64,000 bases of DNA from Tilletiopsis washingtonensis (taxonomy: Eukaryota; Basidiomycota; Exobasidiomycetes; Entylomatales). Of the stretch, positions 11,047 through 22,700 are shown piece by piece. The notes below the pieces were generated by a model. That model searched no databases. It saw only the letters and a list, made by a program, of their open reading frames with translations, and was not told the DNA's origin. The stretch's first letter is position 1; each line of letters begins with the position of its first letter. The translations under genes were made by a program, and so were the position numbers. The stretch covers positions 756,581 through 820,580 of the forward strand of contig NW_020311998.1 of the NCBI RefSeq assembly GCF_003144115.1, in the 5' to 3' direction.

Positions 11047-14000
11047 CTAGGACGAAGAGTTGGGAACGACAGCGACGGAGGCGGCAGCAGCACCGTCGGC
11101 GCCAGCGTCGGCGCTGGCGAGGCGTTCGTAGAAGGGGCGCATGACGCGCAGGTGGAAGAGGGCGACCTTGGCCATGCGCTCGGCGAGCAGGCGCACCTCG
11201 GCGCCGAGGGGCTCGAGTCCGGCCTTGCGCAGCGCGGCTTCCCACTCGGCCGGCGGCGTTGGCAGGGCAGGTGCAGCACTGTGGGCCGCACTGCCGGGCG
11301 GGCGGACAGCGCGTGGCTCAGGCTCGGCCCTGCTCGCCGTGCTTGTGGCCGCAGTCGCGGTGGATGATGCCGACTCGGAAGACTTCGTGGCAACGAGCTC
11401 GCATGTCAGGGCCTCGCCATCCTCGCCGCGAATGCGCTTGGCCTCGGGCAGCGCCTCCGGGTGCTCGCCCTCCTTGCGCACGACGCCGGCGATACTAGCG
11501 CCGGGAGTGGCTCGGCGGCGTTGCGAGCGCGGTGCAGCATTGAGGCGCTCGCTAAGCATGAGCGCTGCGACCTCGCGGAAGCGGCGCTGGCAGAGCTTGT
11601 GCAGCGCACTGCCGGCACGCATGTTCGTGTCGAGCCAGGAGGTGAGGAGCGCGAGGACTTGTGCGCTGGGTGGCGCATCGCCGACCGTCGGCAGCAACGT
11701 AGAGTTGCTGCCGTTCGCGGCCAGGCACGTTGCGCTGCGGGCGGCGCGCTGGATGGCGCCGGCGCGTGCCGCAACCTGGAGCAGCACGCTGGACATGGCC
11801 GTGCGCCAGCGAACATCCTCGAGCTTGGCCGCACCGGTGGCGCCGCCGAGAACGATGGCAGCTGTGCGTGCGGATGGCGTGCTCGGTGTGCGAGGCTGCA
11901 CGCCGTCGGCCGCAGCGCTGCTGCGAGACGCAGCAGCCGGTGCGCACACGCTGAGGTTCGCGTCGCACAGCAGGCACCAGATCTCCTCCTTGATGGCGTC
12001 GACGTGGCGCTGTGCGAGCGCTGCGGCGTTGCTCGCGACCTGCGCCGTCGAGAGCGTCGTCGACACGCCGTCGCCGCCGACGAGCGGCGAACACGCCAGC
12101 TGGCGGAAGAGCAGCAGCAGCATGTACATCACCGTGATGTCCGTCGTGTCGGCGTGGAAGGTGACGAGGCGGTAGGCGTCGAACTGGAACGTCTCGGGAA
12201 AGAACGAGGTGTAGGCATGGTTGAGCGAGCTGCTGGAAAGCGCGACGCCGGCGCCCAGGCCCGAGACACCAGCCGCAGAGGCAGTGCTGGACGAGGCACC
12301 GCTGGCGCCGGGCAGAGCGGGCGCAACGCCGGACAGCGGCGGCGCGGGTGCCTCGAAGATGAGGCGCAGGAAGCCGTCGACAAATGCGCGCGAGATGTGC
12401 TCCGTGCGAGCAGTCGCCAGCGGCATCGGAGAAGCTGACGCCTCCGTACGCTGCAGCGCTGCGCCGAACCACGTTGCTGTGCGCTCGATGGACAGCTTGC
12501 CCGCGTCGATCTGCTCCTTGAACCAGCGGGTCTCGAACTCGACGGCCGTGTCCACGAGGTAGGGCCTCGCGGTGCGGAGCTGGTGGTTTGCAATGTCCAG
12601 CTTCATCAGCTCGAGGATCTCGAAGCACATGCGCAGGCCGCGCCCGACGTCGCCAAGCTCCACGACGGTGGCGATCATGCGCTCGATGGCCTCGTCGCGC
12701 ATCGGCGCGCAGTGCAGCTTGAGCACGGCGCCGAGGAAGGAGATGAGCGCAGAGACGTCCAAGACGCCGTGGGCAAGCTCCTGGGTGATGAGTGCCGGGT
12801 CGAGCGTCTGCATGATCAGCGCATGGTGACTAGACATGCCGCCAGGACTCGACGGCTGCGCGACAGCGGCGGCGCTAGAGAGGCGAGCAGCGCTCGTGGT
12901 GCTCGGCTTGCTCTCCTTCGCCGGGCGAGTAGCCGAGCTGGGCGTCGGCGGAACGGGGCTCGTCGGGTTGCTAAGCGTGTCGCCCGACGATCCGGCGGGC
13001 AGGATCAACAGGCAGATCGCACGCAGCTCCTGGATGAGGTGCGGAATGCGTGGCGGGATCTTGACGTAGGAGCTGCGCATGGGCGTCCGCAGCGACTTGC
13101 TGTCGAGCACGGCGCGAGCGCTGCTGCGCGAGCTGCTGCTGCCACGCTCGGCGGGGCAGTTGCACGGCAGAGCCGTCCGGCCCTCGAAGGCCGTGCATGT
13201 GCAGCCCTTCTCGATCTCGCGCGCGACCGCTGCCCAGTACTTGTCGCCGGCGTCGCGCTTGCGACGGCCGCGCTCGCCGTCGAAGTTGGGCCGGAACTGG
13301 ACGTTGGGATCGAAGACCACGTCGTGCCGCAGCTGCGGATTCTTCAGAATCTCGCTCAAGTCTAGCTCGCGAAGCGTGTGCCGCGTGATCGGCGGGTGCA
13401 GCGGGGGTGTGAAGACCGATCGCGAGCTGGAGCTCGAGCCAGACGTGCCGGAGCGACTCGTCGATCCGTCGGCCGCAGCCGCGCTGCGCTCCTGCGAGCG
13501 AGTAATGCTGGCCAGGTACTGCGCCAGATGCACCGGCAGCTGCAGTCGGTGCGACACGGGCGCAGCAAGATCGAGCAGCGGACGTGCCTTGAGGTTCGGC
13601 AGGCTCTGCGTGCGTCGTAGGCGCGGGAAGCGACGCCGTGACGAGCTCGATGTGCCCGGTGCTCGGTGGCCGCTGCGGCTCGACTCGCGTGGTGCGAATG
13701 CTGCCGTGAAAGCGCCGGTGGCTGCAGGGGTCTTGAGAGCATTCGTGAAGACGGACGGACCGCGCGAGGAGCGAGAGGCAGACGATGGTACGTTCAGGCC
13801 GTGCGAGGCTGCTGCGGCATTCCTGCGCTCCAGGCGCGGCTCGACTGCCGACGAGCCGGCCGACGAGCAGGCACCGGTGCGAGCAGCAGGGTCCTCGACG
13901 ATGATTATTGGCTGCCTGCGGTCCGTGCCGCTGCTCTCGCGCTCCGGTCGTCGGTGCGAGGCCGCGCTGCTGACGTCGCCGTCCATTGGCGCATCGTCCG

Positions 14001-15440
14001 AGGCCGAGGCTGTGGCGACAGACTGCAGAGGCGAGGCGATCTTGCGCCGCTTGGCAGCGGGCACGGGCAAGAGCGTGAACTCGGCCTGCGGGTCGGCCGG
14101 CGCCGTAGCTCCAGACGCTGCGACGGGCGGGTCGTGCGATGCCGGACCGGCCGAAGGCAGCGCAGCGGTAGCCTTGTCGCCCGTGCTCAAACGACGGAAG
14201 GCCGAGAGCGAAGAGTTGTGCAGCTCTGACAGGCGCGAGAGCACCGGCAGCTCCTCTCCATGGCGCACGCCGCTGATGCGGCGCGACGAGGCCTGGTGCC
14301 TGCGGCGCATGTGGGCGCCAGCAGTACGGCCAGGCGAGTCGTGCCTCCGTGGCGGTGTGGGTGGCCGTGCAGATCTGCTCGGCGAGGGCGGTGGCGGCTC
14401 GTCGTCGAGGAAGCGGGCGCGCAGACCCTTCGACGCAGGTGCCGCGATGTGCGGCGCAGCCTTGACGAGCAACGGGCTGCTCGGCCCGGCACTGGCCATG
14501 GCTGGAGGAGCAGGAAACGACGGCGAAGAGGAGTGCGGTGCGGTGAGGAAGAACGACGAGAACATCGGAGTGGTCGGTGCCGCTGCGTCGCGGGCGCCTG
14601 GCAGCATGCGCCGCTCGTGTGCGTCGGCGTCCAGCAGCGGTGCGCGAGACGAGGCTGCGGAGGTGAGATCAGTATTGCAGGACCGCTGCGTGCAGCCGGT
14701 CCGCGTCTCAACTCACAAGCAGTGGGCTCGACAGCGTGCAAGCGGTCAAAGAAGGCATCGGAGCTTCGTGGATCGCGGTGGTCTACTGCATCGGGCGCCT
14801 CGAGCGGCCCAAGCGTTGACGGGCTGGGAAGGCAGCGATGGTGGCTCAGAGGCGAGCCGTGTTCGGACACCGCCGCACCTGCAGGCTTCTGGTCGATGTC
14901 TGCGCCGGCGGACACGGCGTATGCATCGTGTAGCGCACTCGCAGAGCCATCGGCCTCTGGCTGCGCCATCATGTGGTCCAGGCTGCCATCGCACGCGGCC
15001 GCTTCGTCCTGCTCGTGCCCCTGCTCCGAGGCACGGCGCCCGTAGGACGGCGACGAAGCGGACGACGACGTCGACTGGTCACCATGCTGGTGCTCGTCGA
15101 ACGCATCTCGGCCCGTCGCCGCGATCTCGTCGGCTGGCAATGACGGCGTGGCGCCAGAGGCAGCCGCAGCGGCCGCGGCCGCAGCACAGGTGCCGTGCGA
15201 CATCTTCCGCTTGTGCGGGCGTGGCGAGGCGCCGCTCGTGCTCGACGAGCCGGCAGACGTGCCGGCGGCCATGCTGGAGCCGGCACTGCTGCTGGCCGCG
15301 GCGCCCGACGAGGACACGGAGGCGGCGCGCACGTCGGCTGCGCTGCTGGCCGACGTCGGCGAGGGGCGCGTCTGCAGGTGCGGCGGTGCGTGGTGCACCC
15401 GCGGGCCGCCGCCTTGGTCGGACGGCGCAGAGGTGTCCAT
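11047..15440 (-). CDS. SOK1: Tcp11-domain protein, SOK1 homologue
   Basis: Two exons, 14717-15440 and 11047-14654, give 1443 residues; yeast Sok1 is about 900. The first 780 or so residues are low complexity (Ser/Ala/Pro) and probably disordered, with a poly-Ala run near residue 85. The C-terminal 660 residues carry the Tcp11 fold: IPHLIQELRAICLLILP, MQTLDPALITQELAHGVLDV, LKLHCAPMRDEAIERMI, DTAVEFETRWFKEQIDAG and VTFHADTTDITVMYMLLLLF. The HCAPMRDE block is the hallmark of the family. In budding yeast SOK1 is a high-copy suppressor of protein-kinase-A loss; its biochemical role remains unclear. I chose the ATG at 15440; an in-frame ATG at 15536 would add 32 residues that read like leader sequence. 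A Ser/Gly-rich insertion (near residue 1010) splits the domain. Confidence 0.85.
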
Positions 15441-18400
15441 GAGGCGGCGAAGATGCGGCAGGGTCACGAGGGGGTGTGACTGGAGGGTGAGGGCGTGGAG
15501 AAGGTGGCGCAGAGACGTGGAGCGCGAGTGGCACAACTAGCAGCGGCCTCAAGCAGCGTGCGAGTGGTGCTGCAAGTGAGGTGCAGAGGACGACGCCAAC
15601 GGCAGGATCGGCCGGGTGGTGGTGGGCCAGGCGGGCCGCTGACTGGCGCACGCAGCAGCAGCAGGCGCGCGCGGGCGGCAAATAGTACGCCGACGGCGCA
15701 GCAGGCGTGATGAGGGCTCTGCAGCGGAGAGAGCAGCGCCAGCCGCGGGCGCAGGTGTGTGAGAGGAGGCGAGTGCGCGATGTGGTGTGCGCCAGTCGAC
15801 GCCGGGGAGTGGGAGGAGTGGGATCGGGAGGGAATAGAGGGCGCCGGTGAGCAGCAGCAGGCAGAGGTGCCGGCCGGTGAGAAAGGCTCGGCGTGTGCGA
15901 GGTGGCGCCGTCAGCCGAGGCTTGAGAGGCTGGGCACGCCGCGGCGGCGGCTCCTGAACGCCTGCAGCGCCTGCAGCTGCGGGCGCGGCCGAGGCACGGC
16001 GGGCGCTCGGCGGCGGCGGAGCAGGCGGGCAGCACCAGGGCAGAGAGAGCGGCCGCCGCCTGCGCCGTGCCGCGGCAGCAAAGAGCGGCGCCCGGCAGCG
16101 CGCCAGAGGGGCCGCTCCTCCGCTCCTGCGCCCGCTCCTCTCTGACACCATGCAGAGCTCGGGGCGGCGGCCAAAGCAGCAGCTGCAGATGCAGCTCGGC
16201 GCCCACGGCGAGCAAGCGCAGCAAGCGCAAGCAGCGGAGCATGCTCGAGGAGGGGCAGGGAGCGCGCGCGGCGGGCGCAGCGGCAGCAGCCGTCATGCTG
16301 ATGCTTCCGCTCGACAAGCTCGCCGGCAGCAGCACGCAGCGCGCAGCGCAGCGCAAGGCGTCAATCGTGAGGAGAGACAGGCACACGCCCTCTCCGGGCC
16401 GGCGCTGCATCTGGCGGCAGATGATGGCGGCAAGGACGTCGCCGGCCGCCCGCCAACGCAGCCCAAGAGCAGCGGAGTTTGGCTTGCACGCCGTGACTGC
16501 GACCCGCTCGCGCGCGCCGCGCGCCGGCTCAGCGTCAGCTCCCGCTCCGGCGGCGCTGCGGCTGCATGCAGATGCGACCCCAAGGCGCAGATTGCGCGCG
16601 CAGCGGAAGTGTGCGAGGTGTGACGCAGCTGGCGGGAGACGAAACATGGCGCGGCTGAGCTCCTCCTCAGCGCCCCCCTCCACCCCTGCCGCTCTGCGCT
16701 GGCCTTGAATGGCCCATGACGGCGCGGCGCGCGGCGCCCGGAAGGAGGCTCGAGCTCGCCGCGAGCCGAGCGCCGCTCGCTCATCGCCATGCTCGCTCCC
16801 CGAGTGACGACGCTGCAGGGCAGGTGGCTCACGAGAAGGCGGGCCGAGGAAGCACCATGCGGGCCGCCTCGGCGTGCAGCACATCTCCTGCCCTTCCCGG
16901 AGCACTCGAATGAACCGAGGCAGCGGCAGCGGCGGCAGTTCGTATTTGAGCTCTCGAACGGGCAGGTCGATTAGGCGCGGCCCTGCGATCGACACGCGCG
17001 CCCTCATGGGCGCTCTCTCCCTGCAGCAGCGGGCAGCCGCAGCAAGCTAGCAAGCGAGCGGTCGGGATCGCGCGCTGGCGCAGGCACAACTCGGCAGCAG
17101 GCAGCGCCTTGCCGTCTGCCAGTGCAGCACAGCGCACGCCCGACGCCCACGCGCTCACAGATCGCTGCTCTGCTCGCCGTCGCAAGTGCTCGAGAGGCAA
17201 GAGCAGCGTCGGCATCGGGGTCCGGGTGCCGGCACGCAATCGCAGATGTGCCGCCTGGGGTTGCCGCCGAGAACGCCGTGACGTGAGCAGCCTGCTGCTG
17301 GCGCCTCTTGGCTGCCGCCGCGCTGCCCAAGGGCGTCCTTGAGCCTCGTCGTCGTCGTCTGCTGAGCACGCCTGGTGTGTGGTGCTGCGTTCCCCCATCT
17401 CATGCCGCTGCGTCGGAGCGCTGGCTGAGTGGAGTGGCGAGCAAGAGTGCTCAGCTGCCCGTCGGCGCCGACTCCGCGGATCGCCGGCACAAGCGCTGCG
17501 TCCCGGCTCCGCTCGACTCGCCTCGCAGACGGCGTGCCTCAGGTGCAGATGACGCGCGCGCGTGCCTTTTCAGCACTCGGCGCGCCGAGGCCCAACCCAC
17601 AGATTCGGCACCGCCCTGCGACCTGCATGCTGCGGCTCAGGGACGGCGCTCCGCCAAGGGGCAAGGGCTCCTCACGGAAATTCTTATTCCTCGCTGGTGC
17701 TGAACGCGGAGCTACACCTTCAAGCAGCGTTGTCGCGAGCCGGCGACCGCACGCCGTATCTGCGACACCGCGAGCTTGGAGGTACCTCCGACGGTGAGAC
17801 CAGCATCGGCAGCGAGCATGTGGGCACACACACACTCCAGCGCCGGGCATCGGACCGCTCTGCAGCGACGTTTCGCCGAGCAAACAACACGCGTGTCTCG
17901 GGAGGTCCCCCAGGGCGCGCCGGACATCTCTGCGGCGACTACTCAATTGCCCGACCGCCGCCATGGGCGAGCTGGAGGACGCTCAAGCGCATGGGCGAAC
18001 ACGTGCGACACGGGCTTACTCGTGAATCTGGAGATGCGCTGCTCGGGTCCCAGGGCTTGGCCGGCGCGAGCCGCCACGCAGACGGCCGCTGTGTCGCAGC
18101 GGCAGCGCGCGGGTAGCCCTGCTGCTGGCCGTACGCTGCCCAATGGAGCATGGACAAAGCCCCCTGGACCGCTGAACGGCTTGCCCTGGCCGTGCAGCAC
18201 GGACGGCCAGGCTGCAAGGTTGATGCGGAGCCGCGAAGATATGAGAGAGCGAGCGTAGGTGGGAGCACCGCAGCGCACCTCGAGCCCGTCTGCTCAGCTG
18301 CGCACTAAACAAGCACATTCTTCACCCCCGGCGCTGATCCTTGAGGAGTCGCTGCTGATTTTGAGCTGCATCGACTGACGCTCCGGCGCCCTGCGGCTGC

Positions 18401-18621
18401 GGCCATGCCCAACGGCTGGCTGTCAGGTCAGCTCACGGCAGAAGCCGGAGGCGCGCGCTCTGTTCCCACGCGTGTCAGGCCCTCAGGGGCGTCCAGCACA
18501 GTAAGCTGAGCCCTCGTCGATGCCCTCGCTCGACCTGCTTGCCGACAGGACCACCGCCCGTCCGAAGGCATAAGTAGGGCTTGCACAGCACGAGCTTGTA
18601 CCTGCGCCCCATCCGCTCGCC
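15441..18621. other. 3.2-kb stretch without a recognisable gene
   Basis: This is the longest gap in the window, between the 5' ends of SOK1 (-) and the MDR oxidoreductase (+). Many open frames exist on both strands (for example 16150-16623 and 17429-17797), but all are Arg/Ala/Ser-rich, overlap each other in several frames, and cannot be extended through introns into anything with a domain. The first 600 bases upstream of SOK1 are strongly purine-biased on the + strand (pyrimidine on the coding strand), as expected for its leader and promoter. An untranslated RNA or a long regulatory region is possible. Confidence 0.5.
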
Positions 18622-19656
18622 ATGTCTTCGCACACTGCCGCTCTCCTCAAGCACAAGGGCGCCCTCGCCGTCGCCTCGCGCCCCACGCCGGCGCCTGGCC
18701 CCGACGAGGTGCTCGTCGCCGTCAGGGCCGTCGCACTCAACCCCATCGACCACATCCAGCGCGGCACGCTCTTCTTCGTGCCCGTCCTGCCCGCCGTGCT
18801 CGGCTGCGACGTGGCGGGCGTCATCGTCGCCTGCGGCGCCAATGTCTCGAGCTCGCTCGGCCTGGCAGTCGGCACGCGCGTCTGCGCCTTCGCCTCGTCG
18901 TACTACCAAGAGGGCTCGCCGGACCACGGCGCCTTCCAGTCGCTCGTGCTCGTGCAGAAGGAGACGGTCGCGCCGCTGCCCGCCGGCATCTCCTTCGAGC
19001 ACGGCGCCATGGTGCCGGTCGCCGCGCTCACGGCCTTCACGGCGTGGCCCATCCTGGGCATCTCGATCGCCACCCGCCATGCGCCCGGCACCGGCCCCGC
19101 CGTGCTCATCTGGGGCGCGGCCAGCAGCGTCGGCACGTATGCGGTGCAGACGGCCAAGCTGCTCGGCCTCACCGTGTACGCCACGGCCAGCCCGCACAAC
19201 CACGCGTACATCAAGAGTCTCGGTGCTCGCGCCGTCTTTGACTACCATGCCGCCGATGCCGTCGCCCAGATCGCGGCGGCGGTCAAAGCAGACGGCGTGA
19301 GCATGTCTCTTGCCCACGCCGTCGTGCCCGGCTCGCTCCAGCCCGTACTCGACGTGCTGCACCAGACGAGAGGTGCACAGCACGCTCGCGTGGCGCACTC
19401 GCCGCCTCTGCCCGAGGACATGCCCACGCCCGCAGACACCACTGTCACCTTCAACCTGCCATCCTTCGACAAGGCGGAGCGCAACGCGCACTTCCACGAG
19501 GTCTTCCACGAGCAGCTCAAGCCTGCGCTGGAGAACGGTAGCCTCGTGCCGAGCCCGGCGGCCCAGATCGAGGGCGGCGGCCTCTCCGGCCTCGACGCGG
19601 CGCTCGACAAGCTGCAGGCCGGCGTCAGCGGCAAGAAGCTCGTTCTGGCGCTCTGA
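18622..19656 (+). CDS. MDR-family (zinc-free) alcohol dehydrogenase-like oxidoreductase
   Basis: Intronless, 344 residues. The GroES-like N-terminal half reads PDEVLVAVRAVALNPIDHIQ and PAVLGCDVAGVIVACG; the Rossmann half has AVLIWGAASSVGTYAVQTAK followed by a NAD(P)-binding strand ending LTVYATASP. The catalytic zinc-binding histidine motif (GHE) is replaced by GCDVAG, and there is no structural-zinc Cys cluster. It therefore belongs to the zinc-free quinone-reductase or enoyl-reductase branch (ToxD/CipB-like in fungi). Such enzymes reduce quinones or activated double bonds with NADPH; the substrate cannot be told. It is not next to any biosynthetic core gene, so there is no case for a secondary-metabolite cluster. 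A single-exon gene is unusual in this window. Confidence 0.92.
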   Translation: MSSHTAALLKHKGALAVASRPTPAPGPDEVLVAVRAVALNPIDHIQRGTLFFVPVLPAVLGCDVAGVIVACGANVSSSLGLAVGTRVCAFASSYYQEGSPDHGAFQSLVLVQKETVAPLPAGISFEHGAMVPVAALTAFTAWPILGISIATRHAPGTGPAVLIWGAASSVGTYAVQTAKLLGLTVYATASPHNHAYIKSLGARAVFDYHAADAVAQIAAAVKADGVSMSLAHAVVPGSLQPVLDVLHQTRGAQHARVAHSPPLPEDMPTPADTTVTFNLPSFDKAERNAHFHEVFHEQLKPALENGSLVPSPAAQIEGGGLSGLDAALDKLQAGVSGKKLVLAL

Positions 19657-19754
19657 TCTGTTCCTTCCCTCTCTACTTCTCTCGTCGTCTCGCAATGAGA
19701 CTCATGCGGCAGGTGATTCATGGTATAGCGTGACGAGTCGTGACGTGAGGTGCC

Positions 19755-22700
19755 TCAGGAGCCCGTGTGCAGCTGCGAGCCCTCCAGCACGGGCTCGAGA
19801 TTCTGGCTCGCAGCGAGGCTGGCCGTGTCGAGGCCGGCCTCGCTCATGCCGTCCGTGCTGCCTGTGATGTCGGCGTCCGAGACGTCGCCATCCGTCGATG
19901 CGGCGGCAGCATTGCTGGGCAGCTGCACCTCTGCGCCCAGGCTGGCGAGGACGCTGCGGTAGAAGAGCTCGAGGGCGGCGGCATCGGCGCAGAACGCGCT
20001 GAACTCGCGCCGCACAGACTCGGCGTCGGGCTGCGGCGCCGCTGCGTTGCCGCTGCTGCCCGCGCCTGATGCGCCGACTGCGCCAATGGCCGGTGACGAT
20101 GAGGCGTGAGCACCTCCGCCGCGCAGCGGGCCATCGCGCTCGTTGCGCTGCCGCGTGGTGGTCGTGTTGGAGAGGTGCGACGTGAAGAGCCGGTTGTTGA
20201 GCCTGCGCGAGCGTCAGCGTGGCAAGCACAGGCTCGTGGCGCGACGCTGCTCACCAGAGGAAGCCCTCGGCGCCGCCGACAACCTGCACAAAGGCAACGC
20301 CAGAGCGGTGCACGAACTGCGAGTACTCGAAATGCTTGGGACGCGAGTCATAGACGATGTCGACGTCTTCGGGGAAGCGGTCGCTCGCTTCCTGGTCGAG
20401 GATGAAGCCGAAGCGGCGCAGCAGCGCCCACTCAAAGTAGTGCTCTGGGCGCACATGCTCGGCCAGCAGCGGCAGATAGGCAGACGGCGCGGGCGGACTC
20501 AGGGCCAGTGCAATCTGTAGCGGCGCCTGGAACGGGTTGTGCGCAGTGACATCGGCGATCTGGCCGATGGGCGCCTCGATGAGGCGCAGGCCGTAGCGCT
20601 CCACCGTGCGCGTCCAGGCCTGCACGGCGTCTTCGATGAAGCGCGCGGTCGTGCCGAGCCAGTGGATCTGGAAGTTGAAGCCGTTCGCTGCAGAGCTGTG
20701 TGTCAGCGCCGAGCGTCATGTCAGCAGTCTGCCTGCTCACCTGGGTTGTGTGCAACGTCGTGGTGCAAGAAGGCAACCTCGGCGCGGTCGCTGCGGCGGC
20801 TGGGGTCGATGTCGATGATGTGCGTGCGCGATAGCTTGACAAGCTTGCGTCGCTGGTGCGACGAACGACCCTGCGAGTTCTGCAGCAGCGTGCCACGCCG
20901 GCCAAGGCTGGAGCCCTCAACGAAGCTCGGCGCGCGGTCCCGCGAGGCGCCTCGGCTGCCGCCGCCGGTACCGGGCCGCGAGCCTGCGTTGCTGCCGTCC
21001 TCTGTGCTAGGCCGGGATCCGCTGGCGAACCACTTCTTCGTGCGCGGCGACGAGTACTCCGGACGCAGGCGATACTGCATCGAGACAGGTGAGCATGACT
21101 GGAGAACGACACCTTAGGTTTCGACTCACGAAGTAATAGCCATCGAGGAAGCCGTGCGCCCGATTGACGTGCTCGAAGAGGCCCTCGCGCAGCAGACGAG
21201 CGCCGACCTCGACGGCGTCATCGCGCATCTTGACGTCGGGGAAGTTGCGGCACAGCCAGGTGACGAGGTCGGCGCCCGTGAACGAATCCTCGTAGAGCAC
21301 GCGCTGCCAGAACTTGTCGTTGATGCGCAGCCCACTCGAGTCGCTGCGCATCTCGACGGCGATGCTGCGCAAGTCAAGATCCTTGATCGGCCTGCGCCGC
21401 CCGCCGCCGGCGCTGCGGTCGCGCCGGAAGGACGCATCGCGCGCGTTGCTCTCCTCGATGGCGGCGGTCATCTGTCGCATGAAGTCTGCGTCGTGGAAGC
21501 TCGCAGCCGGATCGAGGCTGGTCGGAATGAAGCGCAGCGGCGCCAGACTGCGGTCCTCATTCGTGCGCGGGCGGAGGCGGGCGCGTGCGAACAGGTCGGC
21601 GAGACGGTCCATGCCGATGAGGCGGATCTCTTCGTCGCTGAGCGCCTCGCCTGTCGGTGCGCGCATCGGCGGCGCTGGCCCTTCGGACGGCACGACCACG
21701 AAGCGTGTGCGCCAGTAGCGCAGGCTCTCGATGAAGCGCTCCTCGTCCGAGTGGCCCGCGATGAGCGCGTCCAGGTACGTCCAGTTGTACGCGCCGAAGT
21801 CGGGGTAGTGGAAGGTGGCGCGCACCGTCTGGTAGCCGGGCAGGTCGCGCGGCCACACGCAGCATGCGTACTCGAGCGGCGACGTCTCGTGCTCCGTGCG
21901 GCGGACGTAGCGTTTGACGTTGATTGAGCCGATTTGCCGGTCGTAGGCGATGCGGTGGATCTGGTTCGACACGCTCAGGAAGATCGGGTTGCCCGACACA
22001 AGATTGCCGGGCTGGAAGAGCTCCGAGGGCTGGCGCAGCACAAATGGGCGCGGCTTGTCGTTGACCAGCGAGCGGCTCGATACTGCAGTCGGACCTGTGC
22101 TGCCATCGGCGCTCTCAGACTGGCCTCCTGCAGGCACGATGAACTGATAGCCCTGAGCGAGACGCTGCGACGCCATCTCGCGCAGCACCGCGAGCGCAGG
22201 ATGTGTCGACGGATTGCGCTTGACGAGAAAGCTGTTCATCTCCGACGAAATGCTCATCGTGTAGGGGTACTCGAGCCATTGCGAAGCCAGATCGCTCTCG
22301 GTCGGAAGGTACAGCGTCGTCAGAGGCAGACACGCCGGGCTGGTCATGCTGCGCCACTTGACAGCGTGATGGTTGAGCCGCCGCGGGAAGAGATGCTGCC
22401 AGCGCATGAGCTGCGTGTTGGTCGCCTTGGCCGCCAGGCTCTTGCGCGGGTTCGACGGATTGACCAGCGTCTGCTTCTCGACTTGCGCACACTGTGCGTA
22501 GCGTGCGCGTGCCTCTTCTTCCTCGAGCGCCTGTTCGTAGGCGTCCTGCTCGCGCTGCGCCTGCTCCTCCGCAGCCTCGGCAGCGGCTCCCGGCGCGTCC
22601 TGCGCGTTGTGGTGCTTGCCGTCGGAGCTTCGGTCCGTAGGCATCGCAGGTGGGATCGCGATGGGGCTCGGCGCACTCTCCTCCTTCCCGACCGGCGACT

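Noticed and set aside
11141-15442. Long + strand open frames (for example 11141-12175 and 13079-15442) opposite SOK1
   Set aside because: They are antisense shadows of the Ser/Ala-rich SOK1 frame in GC-rich DNA; only the minus frame carries Tcp11 motifs.
15441-15536. SOK1 start at 15536
   Set aside because: The 32 added residues read like untranslated leader; 15440 is preferred, without proof.
18622-19656. Secondary-metabolite cluster around the MDR oxidoreductase
   Set aside because: No polyketide synthase, peptide synthetase, terpene cyclase or cluster regulator lies nearby.
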